44,991 nucleotides of DNA from positions 1-44,991 of the IMG/VR virus record IMGVR_UViG_3300013006_000052; one strand, written 5' to 3'. The notes beneath the pieces are model-generated. The model was not told where the DNA came from, did not search any database, and worked only from the letters and a program-made list of their open reading frames with translations. Shown here one piece after another: positions 6,532 to 14,170 of this stretch; within the stretch, counting starts at the first letter, position 1, and every line of letters starts with the position of its first letter. Source of the stretch: a virus. The translations under genes and the position numbers were made by a program.

Positions 6532-7364
6532 TTTTCTAACTTACTGATATGGTGTTGTAAATACCACATAGCCTTTTTCAAATCCTCAAGTTCTTTACTT
6601 GGGTCTTTCTTTCCGGCTCTAGAAATATATTTAACCGTATTACCCAAAGCAAATCCTAATTGCCAAGCATCAATAACTTTTATAGCTTCATAAATGTTTT
6701 CTTCACCACCATAATGTAATGGGTGGTCAACAACTTCATATGGTCTTAAAATATCTTCTAGTGTATAAATGTTTGGTTGTTTTTTTTCAGCCCAGAACGC
6801 GCCATCAATGTAATACGTATTAAAATTAGACCAATCTAAAGAATCAACGCTGTTATCCACATCTGAAATATTAACGTTTGAAGAGTTATAATCGTCAATA
6901 TATACAACACCACCAGGTAATAATCTTGGTAATGTGTTTTGTACGTCTTTTACTAAGCAATCAAATGTGTGGCAACCATCTATCTCAATAAAATCAAACG
7001 TCAATTCATTTGATTGCATAAATCTTGGTACTGTTTCCAAAGAAGATCCGGGAATCAAATTTAAATATATTTCGTATTTTTTTGCTTCTTCAGCTAAAAT
7101 TTCAAAATTAGGTACGGTGCATTCGTGTTCACACAAATCAAAAACATTAATTGTTACTGGTTTATTTGGGTATTCGCCAGAATTTTTCATCGAAGCTATA
7201 ACATCACAAATAAGTAAGGCCGAATGACCCATATTAAACCCTATTTGAATTAAGGATTGTGGTTTATACTTAGTGATTAAGTCATTTAAAGTTTTTTGTC
7301 TTTCAGGGAACCAACTAATGTTTCCTTCTTGACAATCGTTTCTCATTCCTTCTAATAACTTCAT
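6528..7364 (-). CDS. Fusion of class I SAM methyltransferase and DUF3310 domain
   Basis: 278 residues. Residues 1-195 form a class I methyltransferase-like fold: SLIQIGFNMGHSALL is the SAM-binding loop region (about 37-51), FDFIEIDGCHTF the DxxH segment (about 125-136), then LLPGGVVYIDDY, as in Methyltransf_24 proteins. Residues about 210-278 (VDHPLHYGG, YEAIKVIDAW, NTVKYISRAGKKD, EDLKKAMWYLQHHI) match DUF3310, usually a stand-alone 60-80 residue phage protein. The SAM motif lacks the full GxGxG, so catalysis is not certain. A 44-residue gene is coupled directly upstream (TAATG). Confidence 0.8.
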   Translation of the reverse strand: MKLLEGMRNDCQEGNISWFPERQKTLNDLITKYKPQSLIQIGFNMGHSALLICDVIASMKNSGEYPNKPVTINVFDLCEHECTVPNFEILAEEAKKYEIYLNLIPGSSLETVPRFMQSNELTFDFIEIDGCHTFDCLVKDVQNTLPRLLPGGVVYIDDYNSSNVNISDVDNSVDSLDWSNFNTYYIDGAFWAEKKQPNIYTLEDILRPYEVVDHPLHYGGEENIYEAIKVIDAWQLGFALGNTVKYISRAGKKDPSKELEDLKKAMWYLQHHISKLEN

Positions 7365-7498
7365 TATTTTTTAATCTTTTCTTTTTTATTTTCTACTTGG
7401 ATTTTATTTATGAAGCTTCTGATTTTTTTTCCTAAGTCCATGTCATTTGGAGATTCCTTAACGAATCTCTTAATTGTTTCTACTAAAATTGTTTCCAT
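7364..7498 (-). CDS. Small hypothetical protein (44 aa)
   Basis: A frame of 45 codons starting at ATG 7498, beginning METILVETIKRFVKE, lysine-rich and helical. It fills the gap between two genes exactly: the upstream stop is 2 bases away and its own TAA overlaps the next ATG (TAATG). Exact packing, not homology, is the evidence that it is real. It could be a helical adaptor; no function is proposed. Confidence 0.6.
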   Translation of the reverse strand: METILVETIKRFVKESPNDMDLGKKIRSFINKIQVENKKEKIKK

Positions 7499-7500
7499 AA

Positions 7501-8277
7501 TTAAATTTTTTGTTCTTCTTTAGATTTTTTATAATTTTCAATCATTTGTTTTTGTCCAACATAAGCAATTAGTTTCCTTTTAAACATTGGTAGTAGTGTT
7601 TGATCTATTGGAAAGTCGCCTCTACTTATCATTTCAATTACTGGAAGTTTTTTCTTATCTTCTGTTGTCCACTGACTAAAATTATTAATAATCTTTGGGA
7701 TTGTCAAATTTTTTTTCTCTTCGGAATATATGAGATTTGTAACAACCTTACTTTCTGGTGAACCTTTTGCTGCTGGTTTTTTTTCATATTCCCAAATGTT
7801 TATCATATCACCAATTATAAAATAAAAATACCCTTTATTTTCTAAAATATTTTTGTTGTTCTTTTTTACTTTAAGATGTATACTATCATAAACTAATTCC
7901 CAAACTGATTTTGCCATACCAAAATATTCATATATTCTTGGTGCGGAATAAGATAGTATTTTTATAAATTCTTCATATTCGTCTTGAGACATTTCAGGGA
8001 CATCCTTGATTTTTAAATCTTTAACAAGTAGTTCATCATCCACAGATGTGAATCTTTTGTTTGTGTATAAAACTTTTTTGTCTTTAACTAATGTCTGGAC
8101 ATTTGCTAGGTGTAATGATAATTCTATAAACCCTGGGTATAACTCTAAATTATCTAGTTTTTCACCCATCTTTTGGAAATATGATAAAAGTTTGTATTCT
8201 TTGTGTTCTCTGTCAATTGGTTTTTCAAACATCCAGTCGGTGTTCATTAAAAATTCTATTTTCTTTTTTCTTGCCAT
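7501..8277 (-). CDS. Hypothetical protein (258 aa)
   Basis: 258 residues, N-terminus MARKKKIEFLMNTDWMFEKP, lysine-rich and soluble, with no domain I recognise. The middle part holds YFYFIIGDMINIWEYEKK, and the C-terminus ends in a charged helix. It heads a minus-strand run with the 44-residue and methyltransferase-DUF3310 genes (gaps of 2 and -3 bases). The 38-base upstream gap has no clear promoter. It is probably a virion or morphogenesis protein by position, but that is a guess. Confidence 0.6.
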   Translation of the reverse strand: MARKKKIEFLMNTDWMFEKPIDREHKEYKLLSYFQKMGEKLDNLELYPGFIELSLHLANVQTLVKDKKVLYTNKRFTSVDDELLVKDLKIKDVPEMSQDEYEEFIKILSYSAPRIYEYFGMAKSVWELVYDSIHLKVKKNNKNILENKGYFYFIIGDMINIWEYEKKPAAKGSPESKVVTNLIYSEEKKNLTIPKIINNFSQWTTEDKKKLPVIEMISRGDFPIDQTLLPMFKRKLIAYVGQKQMIENYKKSKEEQKI

Positions 8278-8315
8278 TTGACATAATAATAGTCATTTAA
8301 TATTACCTGTAAATA

Positions 8316-9860
8316 TTAATCAATCCTCATAACAATATAATCCGTCCCATTAATTGTTATTTCTTCATAAGTACCGTTGTAACCATTTAGTACTTCACCA
8401 TAGTCGGCTTCATTAACTAAATCATTTTTAATTTCATCAAGGTCAAGAAAATCCGAAAAATCTGTATAACCCATATCTTCTAAAAATCCAAGTGGATCAC
8501 GTTCTATGTTATACAAATAATCTTCAACAGCTTCTTCAATAGAATCTTCGTTTGGTTCGCCGTCTGGGTCATCTTTTATTTCTTGTATTTCATATTCAAT
8601 ATCTGAAATTCTACTTTCACGTTCGTCTTTGTGGTCTTGTGTATCTTCATCATCATATATTTTATGTGGAGAAACAACAGCACCATCTTTATATAAAACC
8701 CAATGACTTTCACTTTTATATAAAGATGAGTCTACACTCGTATTTCTATATTGAAATCTATTACCTTCCGCGTCTTCAAAATCAAACACATCATTATCTT
8801 CTCTTGTTGGTTCAGCTATTGGGGCTCTTACGCCTTCATTTTCATAAACCCATTTTTCCATTTGTAGTAACCAAATTTCTTCTTCTTGGTCATCACTTAA
8901 TTCTTTCTCAACATTCCAAGATTCTGGTTCATCTCTTACCATTTCTTCTGTAGAATCTCTAAAAGATTCTTTTACTTTTTCACCATCTATGTAATTAGAC
9001 AAATATTCTTTACTAAAATATTGTTTTGGGTCATCCAACATTTCTTCGTAGTACTGTTCAACTGATTCATCGGCTTCAGAATTTGTCCCAACAGCATAGT
9101 TTATACCGGTAGATAAAGACTCAAAAGAATCCATAGAATAATGACTACCGTTTGGATATAAATCATAGACATCAACAACATTATCACCACTTAAATCATC
9201 TATTTCTTCTTGTATCTCATCTATTTCTTCTTGTATCTCATCATATTTGTCACTGTAGTCATATTCATCGGTATCTATACTTAAGTTTTCCTGTTCTTCT
9301 TCTTTATTTTTTAATCTTGTTTTAAGATTCTGTAATCTTTCTTTTTCTTCATCATCTAATTCTCTTAAATCACCGTCTTGAACAGCTAGTTGAAAGGCCG
9401 CATTTGCTTTTTCTCCTTCCTCGTCAGTATCATTTAAATCCCAATCATTGTCTTCTCTTTTTGAATCTTGTTCTGCATATTTTTTTTGCTGGTTTCTTCT
9501 AGTTATAACAACATCATATGGTGTACTCCAAAATCTTTTAGTTCCAGTTGTTTCAACATCATCTAATGATTTAATTTTTGTATAACTAATATCAATACTA
9601 CCATTAACTTTAATATTTCCTAAGTCTGTAAGGTGTATTTCATCTTTAAATGGTTTAAAATCTAAACTACCATCAATTACAAGTTTTTTTCCTCTAAATG
9701 GTCTTAGTCTTGGAATTGCGTGTGCTTGATAATAAACATTTTTTAAAAGGGTATAATATTCTTCTGGTGAAATTATAACTTCTTCTTCACCTTGTTCTTT
9801 TATAATATTTTTAATCAACGTAATTAAATTTGATTCTGTAAGTTTTAAAACTTTTTTCAT
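8316..9860 (-). CDS. Large acidic protein with packaging-type N-terminus
   Basis: 514 residues from the ATG at 9860; an upstream in-frame ATG at 9878 would add six residues but lies beyond the TATTTATT motif at 9866-9873. The N-terminus MKKVLKLTESNLITLIKN has an LTE site like other proposed packaged proteins. Residues about 55-105 form a short leucine-rich-like ladder (NIKVNGSIDISYTKIKSLDD). The rest is extremely rich in Asp and Glu with coiled-coil segments, including a tandem IQEEIDE repeat. Strong acidity would suit a capsid-core or DNA-mimic role, which is speculation. No catalytic motif was seen. Confidence 0.65.
   Translation of the reverse strand: MKKVLKLTESNLITLIKNIIKEQGEEEVIISPEEYYTLLKNVYYQAHAIPRLRPFRGKKLVIDGSLDFKPFKDEIHLTDLGNIKVNGSIDISYTKIKSLDDVETTGTKRFWSTPYDVVITRRNQQKKYAEQDSKREDNDWDLNDTDEEGEKANAAFQLAVQDGDLRELDDEEKERLQNLKTRLKNKEEEQENLSIDTDEYDYSDKYDEIQEEIDEIQEEIDDLSGDNVVDVYDLYPNGSHYSMDSFESLSTGINYAVGTNSEADESVEQYYEEMLDDPKQYFSKEYLSNYIDGEKVKESFRDSTEEMVRDEPESWNVEKELSDDQEEEIWLLQMEKWVYENEGVRAPIAEPTREDNDVFDFEDAEGNRFQYRNTSVDSSLYKSESHWVLYKDGAVVSPHKIYDDEDTQDHKDERESRISDIEYEIQEIKDDPDGEPNEDSIEEAVEDYLYNIERDPLGFLEDMGYTDFSDFLDLDEIKNDLVNEADYGEVLNGYNGTYEEITINGTDYIVMRID
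9196..9237. repeat. Two perfect 21-base tandem repeats
   Basis: The 21-base unit occurs twice in a row inside the acidic protein gene and encodes EIQEEID twice. The length keeps frame, so copy number could change without breaking the gene. Confidence 0.8.
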
Positions 9861-9942
9861 ACAATAATAAATACCCAAAACTTTACAAATATGAATGTTT
9901 GAGGATATTTATTGTCAAATAAACCTTATAAAAACAATTAAC

Positions 9943-10092
9943 ATGGGTTGCGGATGTAAGAACAAAGGAAACCAAGCGGCAGCGCCTCAACAAGCAGCAA
10001 GACCTGAATCGGCGCCAAGACCAGCTGTTCAGAATCAAACTGTACAAGAGTCTGTTAAAAAAGTAATCGAAAAGTATTACAATAAAAAATAA
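9943..10092 (+). CDS. Small Gly/Cys N-terminal, Ala/Pro-rich protein (49 aa)
   Basis: 49 residues starting MGCGCKNKGNQ, then an Ala/Pro/Gln-rich disordered linker and a basic C-terminal helix (VKKVIEKYYNKK). An in-frame ATG at 9895 exists but lies next to the divergent gene and would add unrelated residues, so 9943 is preferred. The two N-terminal Cys could bind metal or be modified. It is followed 23 bases later by a strong terminator, so it is a single-gene unit. Confidence 0.65.
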   Translation: MGCGCKNKGNQAAAPQQAARPESAPRPAVQNQTVQESVKKVIEKYYNKK

Positions 10093-10096
10093 TTTC

Positions 10097-10108
10097 CTTT
10101 GGCCAAAG
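10097..10108. other. Perfect 12-base palindrome CTTTGGCCAAAG
   Basis: A GC-rich-centred palindrome in an AT-rich gap, between the stop at 10092 and the terminator at 10116. It could be a protein-binding site or an RNA element. Confidence 0.35.
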
Positions 10109-10115
10109 AAAAATT

Positions 10116-10145
10116 AAAGGTGGAAGTAATTTTCCACCTTTTTTT
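10116..10145 (+). terminator. Rho-independent terminator
   Basis: The arms AAAGGTGGAA and TTCCACCTTT form a 10-bp stem with a 6-base loop, followed by an uninterrupted T-run. It ends the 49-residue gene's transcript and separates it from the gene at 10159. Confidence 0.85.
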
Positions 10146-10146
10146 G

Positions 10147-10154
10147 TATTTATA
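10147..10154 (+). promoter_or_regulatory. TATTTATA motif before gene at 10159
   Basis: TATTTATA lies 4 bases before the ATG and directly after a terminator, so transcription of the next gene must start here or read through. This placement argues that the motif is part of a promoter. Confidence 0.5.
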
Positions 10155-10158
10155 AAAT

Positions 10159-11280
10159 ATGGGAAAGTTAGATCAATTTCTTGAGTGGTTTCACGATGGT
10201 AGAGAATCAGAATATGATAAAATACTAAAAGTCTTTCAAACTACAAGAAAATTTTTACAAACGGTAATCAAATATGGTGAAAAGGATCAAATAGATATTG
10301 CATATATTCCAGATAAAGAATGGAGAAATGATGATGAATTATTTGACTTTATTGCTGAAAATGGTTTTTTAGATGATGTTGGGTATGACGATTTGGAAGA
10401 CACTATAAAGAACTATTATCTTCAGTGGATGATGAATAAAGATACAAACTCAGCATTAAAATATATATGTGATAATATTTTAACAGACGTTGAAATTAGA
10501 GATGATGGTTACTGGTTAAGATTAAGGGATAGGGACGAGCTTGCGGGGTTTTTTAAAAGTAGTAGTAGAAGAAGTGATTATGACTTACAAGAAATTGCAA
10601 AACAGGTATTAGGTGATGGTCTTGATTATGAATATTATTCTGACACAACATATGATGTATATAATGATGTGATTAAAGAACTGAATGAAAAAAATATTCA
10701 AATCCTTGCAGATTACATTTTAAAAAATATCGGAAATCAAGATTTAAATATTGAGGACTACGAATCTGATTTTTTTGAGGAATTAAAAGAAATACAAGCT
10801 CGTGATGGTATATTTCAAATAACCCAGGATAATGTAATGTCTTTAATAGATGATAAAGAAGCAATGGAAGAACTAATGAATGGTGACTTATCTGATTTGA
10901 AGAGTGAACTATACTCAATTCATAGTAATGCTTATAATGGTGCGTATGAAAATATGATATATAAAGAAGTTATGGAAGGTCTTAAAGAATATTTTTCATC
11001 TCCTATTGAAGAAGTTGCAAAACAAGTTGGTGAAAAAACAAAATATACCCCATACATCAAGATTCGTGATTTTTATTCTAATGTTATGAATTTTATCAAC
11101 TCTAATCTTGGTGGTGGTTATAGTGATAGTGTTTTAGAATATTACGGATCTTACACTAGTATGATGTCACAACTATTTAATGATGGTACATACGATGCAA
11201 TTGATTTTAGGGTCGATGATTACCCAGATTATAGAGAAGTTGATGAAGCAATAAATGATTACTTTGGTGACTATATTTAA
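10159..11280 (+). CDS. Hypothetical acidic protein (373 aa)
   Basis: 373 residues, strongly acidic and tyrosine-rich, mostly helical by eye, with no recognised domain. The N-terminus is MGKLDQFLEWFHDG; FLE is a possible but weak prohead-type site. It follows a terminator and a TATTTATA motif and is followed by a 52-base gap with another TATTTATA (11285-11292) before the next plus-strand gene. Its composition resembles the 8316-9860 protein, suggesting a shared class, possibly virion-internal. Confidence 0.6.
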   Translation: MGKLDQFLEWFHDGRESEYDKILKVFQTTRKFLQTVIKYGEKDQIDIAYIPDKEWRNDDELFDFIAENGFLDDVGYDDLEDTIKNYYLQWMMNKDTNSALKYICDNILTDVEIRDDGYWLRLRDRDELAGFFKSSSRRSDYDLQEIAKQVLGDGLDYEYYSDTTYDVYNDVIKELNEKNIQILADYILKNIGNQDLNIEDYESDFFEELKEIQARDGIFQITQDNVMSLIDDKEAMEELMNGDLSDLKSELYSIHSNAYNGAYENMIYKEVMEGLKEYFSSPIEEVAKQVGEKTKYTPYIKIRDFYSNVMNFINSNLGGGYSDSVLEYYGSYTSMMSQLFNDGTYDAIDFRVDDYPDYREVDEAINDYFGDYI

Positions 11281-11332
11281 CAACTATTTATAAATTAATT
11301 TAATACTTGTATTCATTATAAAAAAATGGAAT

Positions 11333-12028
11333 ATGAGAAAAATTAACAAAAATTCAAAAAGAGGTATTGTAAACCTATTTGCCGATTTTATTCTTACAAG
11401 AATAGATAAAAAAGAAAACTCCATCATCCAGGTAACAGATTGTGAATCATTTATGGTTATCCACGGGCAAACAACATCAAAAGACGTATTGGATTTAGAT
11501 AAAGTTAAAGCTGACTTTTTTGTGTGGTTTAAAGATATTTTAGATGAGGTTGGGATAAAACAAATTAATACTTTAGACATTATTCGTTATGGTGAAGAAA
11601 TAACTAATATTGATAAAGGTTGGGTTAACGTAAACAAAGAAGTGTTTACTGAAGAAGAGGAACCGGTACACCAACTTTCTATTTCAAGTGAATTTCCTTA
11701 TGGTTACAGTCTTAACTGTGGTAGACTTATGACTTACTACTCACACTACATTTTTAATCATATGTATAGTCTTATGGGTACTGATGAGGTTAAATTTTAC
11801 TTCACAAAAGAAGAAGATGAAAATGAGGATTTAAAAATAAAGATTGTTTCTGAATCCAGATATAACCAGGACATTGTTAAGTCTTTAGTTCTTGATGTAT
11901 TTTCCTTTGATTTAGAAGAGTTTAAAGAATATGTTAAGGATTATGACCTATTACAGGATATACTCTTTCCTGGTAAAGATAAACCATACACAAAACAAGA
12001 CAAGTTAGAACACATAATAGTATTCTAA
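11333..12028 (+). CDS. Hypothetical protein (231 aa)
   Basis: 231 residues, basic start (MRKINKNSKRG), then mixed alpha/beta. No family recognised. The segment FPYGYSLNCGRLMTYYSHY is distinctive. A mini-ORF of six codons (ATG at 11326) overlaps its start in another frame and may affect initiation. It ends 5 bases before a bidirectional terminator shared with the convergent glutaredoxin gene. Confidence 0.65.
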   Translation: MRKINKNSKRGIVNLFADFILTRIDKKENSIIQVTDCESFMVIHGQTTSKDVLDLDKVKADFFVWFKDILDEVGIKQINTLDIIRYGEEITNIDKGWVNVNKEVFTEEEEPVHQLSISSEFPYGYSLNCGRLMTYYSHYIFNHMYSLMGTDEVKFYFTKEEDENEDLKIKIVSESRYNQDIVKSLVLDVFSFDLEEFKEYVKDYDLLQDILFPGKDKPYTKQDKLEHIIVF

Positions 12029-12032
12029 AAAG

Positions 12033-12060
12033 AAACCCCACTTTATAGGTGGGGTTTTTT
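12033..12060. terminator. Bidirectional terminator between convergent genes
   Basis: The arms AAACCCCAC and GTGGGGTTT form a 9-bp stem. On the plus strand TTTTTT follows; on the minus strand TTTCTTTTT follows. It serves the 11333-12028 gene and the glutaredoxin operon. Confidence 0.85.
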
Positions 12061-12061
12061 A

Positions 12062-12346
12062 TTATCCGTTTATAAATCCTTTTATTAATTCAAAGCCTTC
12101 GTTGATATCATCAAAATCTCTGTCAGGTGCAAATAGTTCTGTATTTGGGTTGTCTTCTGGGGACTCGATTAACATAAAGGCTGGTACATATTCATTTTCT
12201 GTGACTTCAACAAATAATTCATACTCTTCTTCATATTCGTGAATGTCTCGATCAACGTATGGGATATTTTCTTTATCCAACATTTCTTTTAGTTCTACAC
12301 AAAAAGGACATCCTTTCATTGTAAATAAAACAGCTAACTTATCCAT
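12062..12346 (-). CDS. Glutaredoxin-like protein
   Basis: 94 residues with the redox motif CPFC at 13-16 after a beta strand (LAVLFTMKG), and a cis-Pro region YVPAFMLIE at about 63-71. An acidic insert (SPEDNPNTELFAPDRDFDD) replaces part of the usual glutathione site, so the partner may be something other than glutathione. Glutaredoxins reduce disulfides, for example in ribonucleotide reductase. The gene overlaps the thioredoxin gene by 8 bases, so the two are translated together. Confidence 0.85.
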   Translation of the reverse strand: MDKLAVLFTMKGCPFCVELKEMLDKENIPYVDRDIHEYEEEYELFVEVTENEYVPAFMLIESPEDNPNTELFAPDRDFDDINEGFELIKGFING

Positions 12347-12653
12347 TTATTAATTCTGTTACTAATCCGTTTATTTGTCCTTCACTTAACATCCCAACTT
12401 TTGTTTCAATAACTTGTCCCATATTAAAAATTTTAATGGCTGGTATACTTCTGATCCCAAGTGCAGCGCCAATCTCTCTATTCATATCGACATTCATAGT
12501 ATACATTTTGACATCTGAAGTATTTTCTTTCGCAACTTTTTCAAAGGCTGGTTTCATCATGCGACAAGGACCACACCATTCAGCCCAAAATTCAACAATA
12601 ATTTTATCACCATTATTAATTCTCTCTTGTAACTCAACACTATTAATTTCCAT
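12339..12653 (-). CDS. Thioredoxin
   Basis: 104 residues, normal thioredoxin length, with the canonical active site WCGPC at 26-30, the conserved IRSIPAIKIF cis-proline segment at about 71-80, and a Gly before the last helix. The two Cys cycle between dithiol and disulfide. It lies between a hypothetical gene (11-base overlap) and the glutaredoxin-like gene (8-base overlap), forming a redox module that may support a phage ribonucleotide reductase encoded elsewhere. Confidence 0.95.
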   Translation of the reverse strand: MEINSVELQERINNGDKIIVEFWAEWCGPCRMMKPAFEKVAKENTSDVKMYTMNVDMNREIGAALGIRSIPAIKIFNMGQVIETKVGMLSEGQINGLVTELING

Positions 12654-12996
12654 CGTTTTCTTTTAATTTTAATAAGTTTTTTATGAAGAACTTTGTTTCT
12701 TCTATTTTATCTGGTTCAAAATAAACCTTAATCTGATAGTATGTTTCCATACCATCCTTTCTTGATAAATACACAAACATTCCCGATTTGTTTTTAAAAA
12801 TTGCGTCTGTAAATACCAAACCATCTTCGTACATATTAATATCACAATATTCTAAAGTAAATTTTTTTTCTATTAAAATTTCTGGTGATATGTTAACTCT
12901 GGCAAATATACGACTTTTTGAATATAACTTACCTTCTTTATCGTAAAGTAATTTTAAAAATTCGTCTTCCTTTTCAAAAAATTTTTTAGATTCCAT
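12643..12996 (-). CDS. Hypothetical protein, first gene of redox operon
   Basis: 117 residues, mixed alpha/beta, ending in a charged helix. No recognised family. A beta-rich middle (GLVFTDAIFKNKSGMFVYLSRK) and C-terminal YYQIKVYFEPDKIEETKFF are visible. Its 3' end overlaps the thioredoxin start by 11 bases, which suggests coupled expression; a role in redox is not otherwise supported. Confidence 0.65.
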   Translation of the reverse strand: MESKKFFEKEDEFLKLLYDKEGKLYSKSRIFARVNISPEILIEKKFTLEYCDINMYEDGLVFTDAIFKNKSGMFVYLSRKDGMETYYQIKVYFEPDKIEETKFFIKNLLKLKENDGN

Positions 12997-13012
12997 ATTT
13001 CATATATTAAAA

Positions 13013-13038
13013 TAAAGTGGTGAAAAGTCACCACTTTA
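13013..13038 (-). terminator. Terminator after DUF932 gene
   Basis: A perfect 11-bp stem (TAAAGTGGTGA/TCACCACTTTA) with a 4-base loop just after the DUF932 stop at 13042. The U-run on the minus strand is short (ATTTTA), so termination may be partial. Confidence 0.65.
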
Positions 13039-13041
13039 ATA

Positions 13042-13797
13042 TCAAATCATTGTTTCTGCTAATTCCCAAAGTTTTGTATTGATGTTGTTTTGAGAAATAA
13101 TATTCTCAATACTTTTCATTTTGGTTGCTTTACCACGGTTGTTTAATACTTTAACGCCACCACGGATAAATTTTTCTTGCACAACATTAAATACTTTCCA
13201 CATATCGTCACCTTCATCTTCTTTGCGGTTTGGTGCTAATAACCCTAAAATTTCCAAATCATTTAAAGTTTTTTCCGTGTTGAATCTTATTTTTGCCGAC
13301 TCTCTGACAAAATCAATCTTCTCATCGGTTGTTAGCTCGCGGTCCATCATACGACCAACTGATTGCTCAATCATTGGTAATTTTTTAGAAAATGAATCTG
13401 CTAATTGTTTTACATCGTCCAACTGAAAATGATTGTGTCTCATTGTAAATTTTTCAGCTACAGCTGTGGGTACTGTTAACCCGTTTGAACATACCAATCT
13501 GAAAAGTCCTGCTCCCATAGAAAATGCTGCGGTCCCGTTATGTGAATTTCTAACTACAGCTTCAACCAGAGTGTCTCCAACTTTTGGTAACTCACCATTA
13601 CGAAATTTAATCTCGTGAAGACTATGGATTCCTTTACCTGTTTGTTTTACTGATGAAACTTGCCAACCTTCACGATCAAAAAATTCGATTACTTGTTCTG
13701 TTGGTACAAATGTGTATCTACCAGTCATTTTTGGTGATGCTGATGTTGCAAATACTGATGGAGCTGTAGATTTAATAATTTCTGTTGTGTATAACAT
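13042..13797 (-). CDS. DUF932 family phage/plasmid protein
   Basis: 251 residues matching the DUF932 (phage/plasmid-like) pattern: an N-terminal region about a helical YTFVPTEQVIEFF, a central VVRNSHNGTAAFSMGAGLFRLVCSNGL region at about 82-109 (quoted here as RNSHNG and RLVCSNGL), and long C-terminal helices. Members are common in large phages and plasmids; their function is not settled, with nucleic-acid-related roles proposed. The gene is monocistronic, with its own host-type promoter and terminator, which suggests early expression. Confidence 0.85.
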   Translation of the reverse strand: MLYTTEIIKSTAPSVFATSASPKMTGRYTFVPTEQVIEFFDREGWQVSSVKQTGKGIHSLHEIKFRNGELPKVGDTLVEAVVRNSHNGTAAFSMGAGLFRLVCSNGLTVPTAVAEKFTMRHNHFQLDDVKQLADSFSKKLPMIEQSVGRMMDRELTTDEKIDFVRESAKIRFNTEKTLNDLEILGLLAPNRKEDEGDDMWKVFNVVQEKFIRGGVKVLNNRGKATKMKSIENIISQNNINTKLWELAETMI

Positions 13798-13820
13798 ATT
13801 TTAGATTTTTAATTACAATA

Positions 13821-13850
13821 CAAATTTAGTAATTTTTTTTTAATTACAAA
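13821..13850 (-). promoter_or_regulatory. Bacteroidetes-type promoter TTTG-N18-TAAATTTG
   Basis: On the minus strand TAAATTTG (13821-13828) is preceded by TTTG (13847-13850) at 18 bases. The ATG of the DUF932 gene is 23 bases beyond the -7 box, giving a leader of roughly 15-20 bases. Confidence 0.65.
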
Positions 13851-13863
13851 ATTTTATATGAAA

Positions 13864-14154
13864 TTAATTTAAAATAATATCACCAAAACTTGTTTTTTGA
13901 ACTATTTTATCTAAATATTTTTGTTTTTGTTTTGTAATCTCAGGAATTTTTAATTCAACAACCACACTTACAATTTGATCCTTTGATAAAACAATATCTT
14001 TTCCTTCTTCCAGATTTTTTTCACACCTTTCTCTTAACTTTTTGTAGAAGTCATCTTTTTGTAAATCACCAATCAAAGTCATTAAATCATTTGGGTTATT
14101 CTCAAAGAAATTTATCAGTTGCGTTAAATAAATTTCAACATCTACATTTTTCAT
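13864..14154 (-). CDS. Hypothetical protein (96 aa)
   Basis: A 96-residue helical protein (MKNVDVEIYLTQLINFFENN) with a charged middle and VVVELKIPEITKQKQKYLDK. No family recognised. It follows the large 14171-16153 gene by 16 bases and probably shares its transcript. Confidence 0.6.
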   Translation of the reverse strand: MKNVDVEIYLTQLINFFENNPNDLMTLIGDLQKDDFYKKLRERCEKNLEEGKDIVLSKDQIVSVVVELKIPEITKQKQKYLDKIVQKTSFGDIILN

Positions 14155-14170
14155 AAGTTTTTAATTAATT

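Noticed and set aside
10673-10918. Antisense 81-codon frame in the 10159-11280 gene
   Set aside because: It is His/Leu/Tyr-rich, as expected of a complementary frame to a real AT-rich gene, and has no start signal.
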